A DNA stretch of 64,000 bases, taken from NCBI GenBank assembly GCA_963783835.1, contig CAWAOX010000019.1, positions 1 through 64,000 on the forward strand, given 5' to 3'. Below, one piece after another: positions 18,703-27,898 of this stretch. This stretch comes from CAIQPS01 sp963783835 (GTDB lineage Bacteria; Actinomycetota; Thermoleophilia; RBG-16-64-13). Numbering within the stretch: the first letter of the stretch is position 1; each line of letters begins with the position of its first letter. The notes under the pieces are model-generated. The model made no database searches, was not told the origin of the DNA, and saw only the letters and a program-made list of their open reading frames with translations. Position numbers and translations under genes: made by a program.

Positions 18703-19731
18703 CTACCGTGGGAAGTACTCTTTACCGTCGGCCGCGATCTCGATCGTTCCCTTGTACCCAAGAGTTTGGGCCGCCGCGAGTAGAGCGGTCGGGTCCTTGG
18801 GACCAGGCGTGAGGTGCGTCGCCACGCACACCTTGGGTTGCGCCGCAGCCAGTACCGTGGCCACATCGTCCAGGTTCATGTGCGTGCCCACGTTGAAGTC
18901 GCCCCCATACCGTCCCACAGGCTGGTATCCGTCGGGAAGCTTTGTGGGGTCGAGCGCCGGTTGGGAGCCTCCGGGGATGAACGCGTCGCAGTCCAGCACC
19001 AGTATGTCGACATTCTTGGCCAATGTGATCAGGTCGGGGTCATGGGCGGTATCGCCCGAGATGACAATGGACTTTCCATCGACATCGAATCGGTATGCAA
19101 GGTTATACATCGTGTGGGTCATCTCGGCGGTCTCGATTGTGAGCCCGTCGTATTCGAAGGTCCGGGGTCCGGTGATCTCCTCGACGGTGACCCCCGAGAA
19201 CATGCCGACTCCTGCCGTAGCGACAGCCTCGCCGACCAGGTTCTGCTGGGTGATCCTGCGCAGCATCCTGTAGCTCAGGTCGTCCTTCCAGAGGGCGGTC
19301 AGGACCTCGTGCAAACCACCGGTATGCGGCGGGCCGGCGAGCAGCATCTCTTTGCCGCCTGTCATCCATCTGATGGTCGCTATATCGAAATAGTTCGTGG
19401 TGTGGTCTTGATGAAGGTGGCTGAAGAACATTGCCCTAATATCTCGATAGGCATATTGAGTCGTACCGTTCTCGTCGGGCGGAGCCTTCATGAATCCGTA
19501 GACAGACCCGGTGCCCGCGTCCACGGTGTAGTACTTACCCTTGTACTGGATCATCGTGCAGGAACTGGCCCTCAAAAAGGAAAGCTCGGGGCTGCCGGTA
19601 CCGATGGTGATAACGCTGAAGTCCTGGCCGTGCACGTAGGCGGGCGCAAGAGGAGGCGGTCCTCCCTGTGCCCTGACCGGGGTTGTCGCATTTGTCACGC
19701 CCGCCTCCTTAGCTGACGATGCCTGGTCCAT
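18703..19731 (-). CDS. Cytoplasmic MBL-fold metallohydrolase
   Basis: A 342-residue metallo-beta-lactamase-fold protein. The metal site is HLHQDH (residues 105-110). Downstream, EMTHTMYNLAYRF, ISGDTAHDPD and a C-terminal VATHLTPG supply the remaining ligands, an RNase Z/arylsulfatase-like arrangement. Between them is a long insertion shared by all MBL proteins of this region (WMTGGKEMLLAGPPHTGGLH, DDLSYRMLRRITQQ). There is no signal peptide, in contrast to the Tat-exported paralogue at 23701-24837. The start at 19731 sits only 22 nt from the operator palindrome. It probably leads an operon with the ABC exporter and iclR. The substrate is not known; hydrolysis of a lactone or another ester is possible. 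Confidence 0.8.
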   Translation of the reverse strand: MDQASSAKEAGVTNATTPVRAQGGPPPLAPAYVHGQDFSVITIGTGSPELSFLRASSCTMIQYKGKYYTVDAGTGSVYGFMKAPPDENGTTQYAYRDIRAMFFSHLHQDHTTNYFDIATIRWMTGGKEMLLAGPPHTGGLHEVLTALWKDDLSYRMLRRITQQNLVGEAVATAGVGMFSGVTVEEITGPRTFEYDGLTIETAEMTHTMYNLAYRFDVDGKSIVISGDTAHDPDLITLAKNVDILVLDCDAFIPGGSQPALDPTKLPDGYQPVGRYGGDFNVGTHMNLDDVATVLAAAQPKVCVATHLTPGPKDPTALLAAAQTLGYKGTIEIAADGKEYFPR

Positions 19732-19753
19732 TGATCGGCGCTATATCGTATTA

Positions 19754-19815
19754 TGATATAGGCGTATCATTAATAAGACCCAGTCACGGTCTCACAAAGT
19801 AGCGCCTCTTGTCAA
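19754..19815 (-). promoter_or_regulatory. Regulon operator and TTGACA box upstream of the MBL-exporter-iclR operon
   Basis: TGATATAGGCGTATCA (19754-19769) lies 22 nt before the MBL start codon. On the minus strand TTGACA (19810-19815) is 40 nt upstream of it. A second inverted repeat CTATATC...GATATAG (19741-19761) overlaps the palindrome. The block at 19787-19820 is very similar to the one at 25007-25040. Confidence 0.7.
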
Positions 19816-19870
19816 CACAAAACCCGGACGGCCTTGGCCGCCGTGCCACCTGCCAGATCTCAGCACGCCT

Positions 19871-22153
19871 CTAGTCTGAGTAGATCTCTTCGTCGCGCAC
19901 CGGCGTGTCGGTCATGGTCAATCGGCCGTCGAGCGTGTTCGATATTGCGCTGCCCCGCAGTGCTTTGTTCTGGGAGAACGAGCAGCGGCGGAGAGTGGTG
20001 AAGGCCGAGTCATAGTTGGCAAGAGCGCCGCCATCGAATACGGCTTGGTTGTCTGCAAGGACACACCCATTCAGAACAGGCTCGGTTCCTCCGTATTGCG
20101 AAGCCTGGTCCACTACCCAAAGCGCTCCTCCGGATCCAGCAGTCTTGTTGCCCGTGAAGGTAACGCGGTTGAACTCGGGGTTGGAACCGTAGTTCACCAC
20201 AGCTCCTCCGCCGCGGTACTCGGCGAAGTTGCCTCCGATAAGGCAGTCGTCCAGACGCACGCTGCAGCCGAAACGAAGCGACAGCCCCCCTCCCATGTTT
20301 GCCCGATTGTTCGTGATGGTCACGTTCTCGAAATAGCAGCGGCTGTCTCTGAAGCAGAAGACCGCTCCGCCATCGCGGGCGTAGTTATCGGTGAAGACGG
20401 TGTTGCGCACGATGGCCGAGGCCTCGTAGCCCCAGTTGATCATTCCGCCTCCGTAGCCGTCGATGATCTTCCCATCGGCGCGGCCGTCGCGGACCACGAA
20501 GCCATCGAGCACCGCGTTCACGCACCCTCGGACAACGTGGTAGACGTTGTCCCTATCATCCGCCGATCCGCCGATAGCGCCGCTCAAGATCGTCTGATTC
20601 CTGTTCCAGTCTCTGCCGTCACGTTGGGTCTCGGTGCCCTCGAATCCGCCGAAGAGGCCCACGTGCTCCCTCATCACGAACGAGCAGTCGCGATCTTTGC
20701 CGGGACGGTAGGTGCCGCCGGCCACCCACACTTCGCCGCCTCCGGCGGCGCTCGCGGCATCTGTCCCTGCCTGCACGTCCGGGAAAGCCGTGGCCCAGGA
20801 GGTGCCATCGGGCGCTGAAGCCGCGGAAGAAGCATTCACGTAGAACACCTTCGCAGGGAGCTCCACAGAAGTCAGCACCGGCTTGTCGACGCCGAATTGC
20901 ATCCCCCTGGCGCCACGCACCGGCCGGGGTATGTGGGGCATCAGCAAGGTCCCAAATCTCTCCCACAGATCCTTTGCGTCAAGGGAGGCCACGGTCTCGG
21001 CGACCTCGATCAGTTCGGCGTACTCTGCGCCGAGCGCCTGATCGTCGAGCGACGCATCCCAGTCTCCGATCTCGGACCCACAGGTACGGATCCAGTCCTC
21101 TCCCCAGGTCACCCAGTCGCCTGGACCGTGCGACTCCGAGTGATTGTCTTTGATCACTGTGTTGATGACCGTGGGTACGTTGGCCGATACTGAGGAATTG
21201 GCTTGATAGGAGCCCTGGTACAAGCCGGCGCCGATATCCTCGCAGACGTTATCGGTGATGGTGCAGCCGACGATCAACGGATTCGAAGTACCGTCGTTGC
21301 CGACCGCCGCGGCCATGTGAGCCCTGTTCCCCCGGAAGATCGTGTTGACTATCAGCGGCGAACAGGAGAAATCGTCGTAGAGTCCTCCGCCCTTCGCGCG
21401 GCACTCGTTTCCTTCGAAGACACAGTTTATGATCGCCGGGCTGGTGCTCAGGTCGTTTGCCATGCCCCCGCCCCGTCCGGCGGCGTAGTTGTCGCGGACG
21501 GTGACGTTGACGAATACCGGTGGTCTTGACGGGCTGTCCAGGCTGACCGTGGTCATGTTGTACACGCCGCCGCCTTTGCCGGCCCGGCAATTCTGGACGA
21601 CGGTGTTGCGGATGATGGGGGCGGCCTGGTAGTTGTAGATGCCCGCACCGGCCGTATCGTTACCCCGCAAGACCGACTCCGGCGTCATATGCTGTGTGTG
21701 CGCGCCGGCGGCCTGCCCAAGGGCCGGGCGACCGGGCATCGGCGAGCCGGCAAGCGCGTCGCCATCCTGTACGAAGAAGCCGTCGAGCACGGCATCATCC
21801 GCGCCCGTGACCACGTGCCTGCAGTTGTCTTGGGTCGAGTCGGGGTCTCCGATGTTGCCGCTCAGGATGGTCGCGTTCTTCTGCCAGTCGGCCTCTTCCA
21901 CACCTGTCTCTCCTCCAACGAAGCCCCCGTAGAGCTCGACGCCGCTTCGCAGGACGAAAGACTGATCTCGGTCCGATCCGCTCGTCGGATAGTAGGTGCC
22001 TTGGGCCACCCAGATCTGCTGCCCGGCCTGGGCCCCGCCGAGCGCCGACTGGAGGTCCCGGAAGGCGTCTCCCCAAGACGTGCCGTCATCCGCCCCCTGA
22101 GCGGACGCGTTCACGTACACCACTCGGCCGATGCCCGTTGATGCCTCAGTCAC
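19871..22153 (-). CDS. Right-handed beta-helix repeat protein without signal peptide
   Basis: A 760-residue paralogue of the exported beta-helix protein at 7763-10210. The two modules open with VVYVNASAQGADDGTSW and VFYVNASSAASAPDGTSW, each followed by QIWVAQGTYYPT or EVWVAGGTYRPG and ELYGGFVGGET or GLFGGFEGTET. They share HMTPESVL, NCRAGKGGGVYNMT and DGYGGGMINWG. The N-terminus (MTEASTGIGRVVYVNAS) goes directly into the first module: there is no hydrophobic segment, so it should stay in the cytoplasm unless exported by a non-classical route. It follows two Tat-exported MBL genes in the same operon. Function is unknown. Confidence 0.78.
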   Translation of the reverse strand: MTEASTGIGRVVYVNASAQGADDGTSWGDAFRDLQSALGGAQAGQQIWVAQGTYYPTSGSDRDQSFVLRSGVELYGGFVGGETGVEEADWQKNATILSGNIGDPDSTQDNCRHVVTGADDAVLDGFFVQDGDALAGSPMPGRPALGQAAGAHTQHMTPESVLRGNDTAGAGIYNYQAAPIIRNTVVQNCRAGKGGGVYNMTTVSLDSPSRPPVFVNVTVRDNYAAGRGGGMANDLSTSPAIINCVFEGNECRAKGGGLYDDFSCSPLIVNTIFRGNRAHMAAAVGNDGTSNPLIVGCTITDNVCEDIGAGLYQGSYQANSSVSANVPTVINTVIKDNHSESHGPGDWVTWGEDWIRTCGSEIGDWDASLDDQALGAEYAELIEVAETVASLDAKDLWERFGTLLMPHIPRPVRGARGMQFGVDKPVLTSVELPAKVFYVNASSAASAPDGTSWATAFPDVQAGTDAASAAGGGEVWVAGGTYRPGKDRDCSFVMREHVGLFGGFEGTETQRDGRDWNRNQTILSGAIGGSADDRDNVYHVVRGCVNAVLDGFVVRDGRADGKIIDGYGGGMINWGYEASAIVRNTVFTDNYARDGGAVFCFRDSRCYFENVTITNNRANMGGGLSLRFGCSVRLDDCLIGGNFAEYRGGGAVVNYGSNPEFNRVTFTGNKTAGSGGALWVVDQASQYGGTEPVLNGCVLADNQAVFDGGALANYDSAFTTLRRCSFSQNKALRGSAISNTLDGRLTMTDTPVRDEEIYSD

Positions 22154-22212
22154 TGTCGCGCCTCCCTATGCCTGCCCACCGTGGTCGGGTCTCTCAGCAG
22201 TAGAACATATAG

Positions 22213-22253
22213 TGGCGAGGGCATCCGGCCACCTTGGCCGGATGCCCTCGCCA
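22213..22253 (-). terminator. 18-bp intergenic hairpin
   Basis: Perfect 18-bp stem (22213-22230 with 22236-22253) with loop ACCTT, between the broken MBL gene and the beta-helix gene. A diverged copy with the same loop occurs at 23649-23688. It may be a terminator, attenuator or mRNA-stabilising element rather than an operon end. Confidence 0.55.
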
Positions 22254-22270
22254 TTTGCAGCTGATTAAGC

Positions 22271-23522
22271 CTAGGTGGGGGTGATCGGGGACTGCGCCGG
22301 GACGAATTCATTGCCGTCGTTTGCGGCCACGACCGTGCCGGTCGAATTCCACGCCGTTCGCACGCTGCCCATGTTTGTGCTGCGTCCTGAAGAGGGTCAC
22401 CACTCGGATTCCCTGGCCTGAAGTGCGTCAGAACCGTGACTTTGGCGTTGGCCTCGGCAATCGTCTTCGCCAGGTCGTCAAAGCCCATGTGGGGCACCAC
22501 CTTGACATTGCCTCCCCAGTTGCCGTGCGGCCAGTACTTGGGCGGAAGTTGCGTCCAGTCGAGAATGACGGCTGGTTCGTCGTTGACGGGGTCCACGCTT
22601 CGCCGTCCAAGACCAGGATATCTACGTCCTTGGCCAAGGTAATCAGGTCTTCGTCATACGAGGTGTCGCCCGACACGACGATGGAGCAACCCGTCGGCCT
22701 CGAACTTGTAGCCCAGGTTGTACATCGAGTGGGTCAGCACAGCGGTTGTGATGTCCAGGCCTTGGTATTCGAAGTTTTCCGGGTCGACCATCTCCTTGAT
22801 GGTCACGCCCCTGAACATGCCGTTTTCGGCATCCGCCACCGACATCTTTTGCTCAGCCACTTTCCGCAGCAACCGGTACACAAGATCGTCCCGATAGAAG
22901 GTGAGCAGGTGGTCGTGCAGCAGGCCGGTGTGCCACGGCCCCGCCAGCAGCATTTCGCCGCCGAGCGTCATCCATCTGGGCGTCATGATATCCGCGTAGC
23001 CCGTGCTGTGATCCTGGTGGAGGTGAGTGAAGAACATCGCGTTGATATCCCTCAGCGCGAACTGAGTCGTCCCGTCCCACCCGGCCCGTTTGTAGACCCG
23101 TCCGGCACAGCTCTCATGAACCCGTAGATGGCGCCCGTGCCCGCGTCCACCGTGTAGTACTTCCCGTTGTACTGGATCATGGTGCAGGAACTGGCCCTGG
23201 TGAGGGTGGTGTTCGGGCTCGCGGTCCCGATGGTGATCACGCTGAACTTGTTCTTGTGCTGGTAGGGGAATATTGGAGGCAGACCGGGAACCGCCGCCGC
23301 GGGCGCAGGTGCTGCCGTCGCAGCGGGCGTGGCAGACGTGGAACCGGTGGCGGCCCGTGCTTTTGTCACAGGTCCGGCGACGAGCCCCCCGAGGCCGGCT
23401 CCCAGACTGACGGTCGCCGCGGCCAGGCCGGCTATCTTCACAAAATCGCGCCTGCTGACTGACTTGCTGTCGCCGAGCAGTTTTGATGCTTCCTGAATAC
23501 CGTTGCTTTCGTTCTCTTGCAT
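22271..23522 (-). pseudogene. Tat-signal MBL-fold metallohydrolase, broken by about four frameshifts
   Basis: Homologue of the intact gene at 23701-24837, spread over four frames. Frame 1 (from ATG 23522, GGGAAG upstream) gives the Tat signal SVSRRDFVKIAG, a Pro/Ala linker and CTMIQYNGKYYTVDAGTGAIYG. After a shift near 23090 come FFTHLHQDHSTGYADI and LTHSMYNLGYKFEADG. After a shift near 22675 comes SGDTSYDEDLITLAKDVDILVLDGEAW. After a shift near 22590 comes KVTVLTHFRPGNP, and after one near 22370 the C-terminus ending at TAG 22271-22273. All metal ligands are still present, so either decay is very recent or this stretch has base-calling errors. Confidence 0.75.
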
Positions 23523-23648
23523 CGAGCTTCCCTTCGAGTGGAGTGATTCTGCCGATTCCCCCGATGAAACAGACACCGCTCAGACTCTGCCGCTGGCCAC
23601 CCCATTCCCGACGCCACGCGTCTCGCCGCGGCCTATCCCTCCCGTTGT

Positions 23649-23688
23649 GGTGAGAGCATCCGGCCACCTTGGCGCGGATGCCCTCACC
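23649..23688 (-). repeat. Intergenic hairpin, diverged copy of the one at 22213-22253
   Basis: GGTGAGAGCATCCG (23649-23662) pairs with CGGATGCCCTCACC (23675-23688) with one mismatch. The interior GCCACCTTGG matches the loop region of the hairpin downstream of the paralogous gene. It lies just after the end of the intact Tat-MBL gene, supporting duplication of a gene-plus-hairpin unit. Confidence 0.55.
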
Positions 23689-23700
23689 GCGTGCCGCTAA

Positions 23701-24837
23701 CTAGGCGGGAAAGAACTCTTTCCCGTCAACCCCAAGCTCGAGCGTTCCCGTGAACCCGGCCTTCTGCGCGGCGTCCAGCAGGGCGGCTGGATCCTTATCC
23801 ACGGGGGGCCTGAAGTGCGTACAAACCACCACCTTGGGATTCGCCGCACCGATGAGGTTGGCTGCGTCGGTCAGGTTCATGTGCGCGCCCACTTTGAAGT
23901 TGCCCGCCCATGGCCCATTGGGCACAAGGTTCGCCGGAAGCTTCGTCTGGTCTAGAATCGGGGGGGAGTCACCGGGCACGAACGCGTCACAATCTAGTAC
24001 CAGTATGTCGACACCCTTGGCCAACTCCACGAGGTCGGGGTCGTAGGCTGTGTCTCCCGAGATGACGATGGACTTGCCGTCGGCCTCGAAGCGGTACGCA
24101 AGGTTGAACATCGTGTGGGTCATCACGGCCGTCTTGATCTTGAGCCCATCGTAGGTGAACGTTTTGGGGCCGTAGATCTCTTTGACGGTGACCCCCGAGA
24201 ACATGCCGATTTGGGCCGCAAGGGCGGCGTCGCCGGTCAGATTCTGCTGCGAGATCACGCGCAGCATTCTGTAGCTCAAATCATCCTGCCAGAACTTGGT
24301 CAGGAACTTGTGCAGCTGACCGGTACGCGGGGGTCCAACGAGAAGCATCTCTTTGCCACCCGTCGTCCACCTCTGCGTCGCCAGATCGAAGTAGTTTGTG
24401 GAGTGATCCTGGTGAAGGTGGCTGAAGAAGATGCCCCGTATGTCCTTGAACGCATACGCTGTAGTACCGTTCACGTCGGCCGGAGCCCTCAGCCACCCGT
24501 ACATGCTCATGGTACCCGCGTCTACAGGATAGTACTTGCCATTGTACTGAATGGCCGTGCACGCGCTGCCTCGGGTGAACTGAAGTTCCGGGCTGCTGGT
24601 GCCGATTGTGATAACGCCGAAGGGCTTGGTGTGTACGTAGGATTTGACAGCGGGCGGCGCTGGCGGTGCCGCGGCCGGAGCCGTCGCAGATGCCTCGCCC
24701 CCGGTTTCCGCCCGTGCTTGCGAAACCGGTCCGGCCACCAAACCGCCTAGTCCTCCGCCTAGGGTCACTGCCGCGGCAGCCACTCCGGCTACCTTGATGA
24801 AGTCCCGCCGACTGACTGACTTACCGTCCTCTAGCAT
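23701..24837 (-). CDS. Tat-exported MBL-fold metallohydrolase
   Basis: A 378-residue protein with a twin-arginine signal (SVSRRDFIKVAGVAAAAVTLGGGLGG, RR at residues 10-11) and an Ala/Pro-rich linker, then the MBL domain. The ligand motif is HLHQDH at residues 140-145, with VMTHTMFNLAYRF, ISGDTAYDPD and VCTHFRPP downstream. Tat export implies folding with metal in the cytoplasm before transport across the membrane. It is closely related to the cytoplasmic copies at 18703 and 27899, so it probably acts on a related substrate outside. It is the first gene of an operon with the broken paralogue and a beta-helix protein; an operator lies 136 nt upstream. Confidence 0.83.
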   Translation of the reverse strand: MLEDGKSVSRRDFIKVAGVAAAAVTLGGGLGGLVAGPVSQARAETGGEASATAPAAAPPAPPAVKSYVHTKPFGVITIGTSSPELQFTRGSACTAIQYNGKYYPVDAGTMSMYGWLRAPADVNGTTAYAFKDIRGIFFSHLHQDHSTNYFDLATQRWTTGGKEMLLVGPPRTGQLHKFLTKFWQDDLSYRMLRVISQQNLTGDAALAAQIGMFSGVTVKEIYGPKTFTYDGLKIKTAVMTHTMFNLAYRFEADGKSIVISGDTAYDPDLVELAKGVDILVLDCDAFVPGDSPPILDQTKLPANLVPNGPWAGNFKVGAHMNLTDAANLIGAANPKVVVCTHFRPPVDKDPAALLDAAQKAGFTGTLELGVDGKEFFPA

Positions 24838-24973
24838 CGCACGCTCCTCGCAGTGTCGCGCTCAAGTCTCTTGCGCTCATTCCTGACCCCGAATTACCGT
24901 CACCAAAGGATGTTCTCAAGAGCGCCCCCTTGCTCCACGACACCTAGTCGGTCGGTGGTCTGGTATCATCAGA

Positions 24974-25035
24974 TGATACAGTAGTATCATTCGCTACCCC
25001 TAGCTAGGGTCTCACAGAGCACCCCCTTTTGTCAA
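24974..25035 (-). promoter_or_regulatory. Regulon operator and TTGACA box upstream of the Tat-MBL operon
   Basis: TGATACAGTAGTATCA (24974-24989), with an overlapping second palindrome GTATCAT-CAG-ATGATAC (24963-24979), which could give two adjacent binding sites. TTGACA on the minus strand (25030-25035) is 40 nt upstream. Confidence 0.72.
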
Positions 25036-25116
25036 CATAATGCACAGAGAGAGAAAGTGAGGCCCGACTGCCGTCGAGATCGCCCCCCCCGGGCCTCTCG
25101 GCGCCAGTTTCGCCCT

Positions 25117-26448
25117 TTACCCCTCGCTTCTCCCGTCTTCGTCGTCGCTTCCCCATCGCGGATAGCGGGCGGGATTGCCCGGAACCCACTCGGGGGGGAT
25201 GCGATAGGCGCGGTAGACGGGGCAGCACTCCTGGGTTGGATGCGGCGCGACGAACTGCCAGACCAGTTCCTTCTCCGGGGTCACCTCAAAGATGCGACCG
25301 TTCGCGCCTTCTGTGATCAGCGTGTTTCCATTCGGCAGGCGCTGAGCCGAGCTGATGTAGTGACTGTAGAAGCCTTCGGCCCTGTACTCCCAGACCAGTT
25401 CGAACGTGACCGGGTCGAACTCCACGACCCGAGAAGAGGCGCGCGCATAACGAGGATAGCCCGTGGGGCCACCGTAGCCCGCTCCGCTCGGTCCTTGCTT
25501 CGTCGTGCCTCCCCCACCATTGTCGAAGACGAGGATGTTGCCCGCGCCGGGCAGACGGTACGGAATCATATGAGTGTGGTGCTGACCGATGAGCTGCCCC
25601 AAGCCGTGCTCCGGCCGGTCGGGAGTGAAATCCGGCCCGATCCTCCAGACCACGTCCCCGGTCCGATGGTCCACGATCAAGGAGATGCAGGCGGTTCGCG
25701 AATCAAGTATCAGATTCTGCGGGTGGAAACGCTCGTCCCCGTCTCGCTCATACCAGCGGTTGCGACCGAGCCGGGCCACACAGTTCGCGTGAAACCAGTC
25801 ATATAGCTGCTCTTCGTCGGGTCGTCTTCCCGCTCCTTCCTGGAGGTCCGCCCGAGCGGAATCGTCGAAGCCGAACTCCTCGAAGTGGTCGGCGGAATGC
25901 CATTCAAATCCGGTCAGAGACCCGTCCCACTCCACCTCATAGATGACGTCGTCGACTAGTTCGACGCTACTGATTTGAGGTAGCTTGCGGTTCTTGTGAC
26001 TCAAGACCAGCGTTCTGCCCTGGAGCCGAGCCTGCTGGCCGGGGGCGTAGTAGCCCACGGGGTTGCCTTCCCGCAGCAAGTCGTGATGGTAGCGGGCCCG
26101 CTTGACCCCGCTGCCGTCGTGGTCATCCCAGTCCGAGAAGGACCACACTATCTCCCCGGCCCAGTTCACCTGGGCCACCGGCGATGCCTCCAGATATTGT
26201 CCGATGGGCGTGACATCCCCGAAGAGCGGCTCCCCAATCACCGATCCATCCGGCAGCATGCCGACGTGACCACGGACCGGGAAACTGCGCACCACGTTCC
26301 CCTCCATGTCTACGAGTACAAGGCCTTGGTCCGGAGCGGTATGCGGCTCCGGGGTATAGAGGGTGTAGCCGGCGCAACTCCTGGCGGAGCTATTGCCTGA
26401 GCGGCTGTGGCCGCCATTCGCCTCGACGCTGGCGCCGTGCGCGAACAT
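25117..26448 (-). CDS. Arylsulfotransferase (ASST)-like beta-propeller protein
   Basis: A 443-residue protein with the repeating blade pattern of ASST/PQQ-propeller proteins: LVLVDMEGNVVRSFPVRGH, VDHRTGDVVWRIGPDF, VEFDPVTFELVWEYRAEG and RIFEVTPEKELVWQF. HTHMIPYRLPGAGNILVFDN and RLPNGNTLITEG are typical of the Arylsulfotran_2 group. Bona fide ASSTs move sulfate between phenols through a catalytic His; a candidate is in the GQHHTH block. No signal peptide is evident, whereas the best known ASSTs are periplasmic. It overlaps the DUF1566 gene stop (TGATG) and is the last gene of its operon. Phenol-related chemistry fits the region, but non-enzymatic members of the family exist. Confidence 0.7.
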   Translation of the reverse strand: MFAHGASVEANGGHSRSGNSSARSCAGYTLYTPEPHTAPDQGLVLVDMEGNVVRSFPVRGHVGMLPDGSVIGEPLFGDVTPIGQYLEASPVAQVNWAGEIVWSFSDWDDHDGSGVKRARYHHDLLREGNPVGYYAPGQQARLQGRTLVLSHKNRKLPQISSVELVDDVIYEVEWDGSLTGFEWHSADHFEEFGFDDSARADLQEGAGRRPDEEQLYDWFHANCVARLGRNRWYERDGDERFHPQNLILDSRTACISLIVDHRTGDVVWRIGPDFTPDRPEHGLGQLIGQHHTHMIPYRLPGAGNILVFDNGGGGTTKQGPSGAGYGGPTGYPRYARASSRVVEFDPVTFELVWEYRAEGFYSHYISSAQRLPNGNTLITEGANGRIFEVTPEKELVWQFVAPHPTQECCPVYRAYRIPPEWVPGNPARYPRWGSDDEDGRSEG

Positions 26449-27833
26449 CAGCCTACCTCGGCGTCCCTCACCAGACGCAGGTAGTTGTAGATGCGGATGG
26501 CATCACCCTGAGGGCCTCGACCGTATGGGAACTCCGCCGGATCGCCGATCTTGGGATCCGAACGTTGGGCGCCGGCGCCATGCACGTCCATCCATTTCCC
26601 GCCGGCAGTGGACACAGAAGCCGGAGGACCAGTCGGGGGTTTGGCTCCGGGCACCATGTAGCCCATCGCTCGGCCAAAGCTCATGTAGTCGGCTTTGTCC
26701 GCTCGGCCGCCGTCACCGAGGTGGGTGGTGTTCGTCCAGAAACAGGGGTAGTCGGGCTGGCCGGCTTCGTTGGTGATCTGGGTGCAGGTGAAGAGCGGAT
26801 CGATGGCGGCCGACTGGGTGGTCTCCGGCGAGCGGGTGTAGTCGATGATGCTCTGCAGTTCCTTGACATTGGGCATACGCCAGTCGTTGTGCCCCAGGTA
26901 GTTCTGGGCGTTCATCTCCTGGACCCAGGCCAAAGCCTCTTCCCAGTTCACGCCCTTGCCGCTGTCGGCCTGCGCCCACATGAGTCCGGTGGCCTTGTCA
27001 GTGATCGTGCCATCCCCGTTGTCGGCGAAGTCGTTCTTGCCGTAGTCGGAGTTGCCGCGCACACACTGGACCGAGAACTTCTTGACGGTCCCGTCCCCCA
27101 TCTTCAAGCCGTAGCCCTTGATGCGGCCGTCGGCGAAGTTCACCCCGAACATGGTCTCAGCGCCGTTCATGGTGGTGGAGACGTACTTGGTAGTGGAGGC
27201 ATACTGGGTATCGATGATGCGCTCGCCGGCGCTGGTGTCGCCGTAGCCAAAGGCAAAGGCCTTGGTGTCGATGAAGGGGACCAGTCCGGCGGTCTCGGTG
27301 CCCATCGGGTTGGGGTCGGTGCCCACGAACAGGATGAGCGAGTAGGCCTCCTTGATGGTGGGCAAGCGCCAGTCGCTGTAACCGGCGTATTTCTCGGCGT
27401 TGAGAGCGGCGGGATAAGCCATGGCCTCATCCCAAGTCATCTCGTCTGCGTAGTTGATGACGCCGTCGCCGTTGGTGTCGGTGGTCTGCTGCCACATAAG
27501 ACCGGTGACGTTGTCGGTCACGGTAAGGCCGTCGGAGCTGACGGTGTAGCTCGGCTGATTGCCCACATACTGTGCGTCCTGCCCGTAGAAGGGTTGGCCC
27601 GCTGCGGGGGCCGCTATCTCGGCGCTCGCGTCATAGAAGAGCGTCTGGCCGGTGTCAACGATAGGGTAGGTGAGAGCGGTCGCCGACGCGGAGCCGGCGG
27701 TGGTGGTGACGCCCGGCACGGTGGTGGCGCTCGAACCGGCGGTCTCGGTGGTTTGACCGCCACACCCCATCATCGCCAGAGAGCCAAGCACCACCAGAAC
27801 CAACGGAACGAGCATTCTTCTTGGATGAGTCAT
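26448..27833 (-). CDS. Lipoprotein with two DUF1566 (Lcl C-terminal-like) domains
   Basis: A 461-residue predicted lipoprotein: signal MLVPLVLVVLGSLAMMGC with the lipobox Cys at residue 24, then a Thr/Ala-rich linker. Two DUF1566 repeats follow, recognised by VTDNVTGLMWQQTTD...DWRLPTIKEAYSLI and ITDKATGLMWAQADSG...DWRMPNVKELQSIIDY. The start at ATG 27833 is chosen because it begins the signal peptide and follows AAAGGGG. The long open frame further upstream lacks coding features. An unexported paralogue is at 31227-32405. The molecular role of DUF1566 is not established. It lies between an MBL hydrolase and the arylsulfotransferase-like gene. Confidence 0.82.
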   Translation of the reverse strand: MTHPRRMLVPLVLVVLGSLAMMGCGGQTTETAGSSATTVPGVTTTAGSASATALTYPIVDTGQTLFYDASAEIAAPAAGQPFYGQDAQYVGNQPSYTVSSDGLTVTDNVTGLMWQQTTDTNGDGVINYADEMTWDEAMAYPAALNAEKYAGYSDWRLPTIKEAYSLILFVGTDPNPMGTETAGLVPFIDTKAFAFGYGDTSAGERIIDTQYASTTKYVSTTMNGAETMFGVNFADGRIKGYGLKMGDGTVKKFSVQCVRGNSDYGKNDFADNGDGTITDKATGLMWAQADSGKGVNWEEALAWVQEMNAQNYLGHNDWRMPNVKELQSIIDYTRSPETTQSAAIDPLFTCTQITNEAGQPDYPCFWTNTTHLGDGGRADKADYMSFGRAMGYMVPGAKPPTGPPASVSTAGGKWMDVHGAGAQRSDPKIGDPAEFPYGRGPQGDAIRIYNYLRLVRDAEVG

Positions 27834-27898
27834 TCTGAGAACCCCTTTCGGCATCGAAATTCGGGAAACACGGGTGCTGCAATCACATGCAGTATTTC

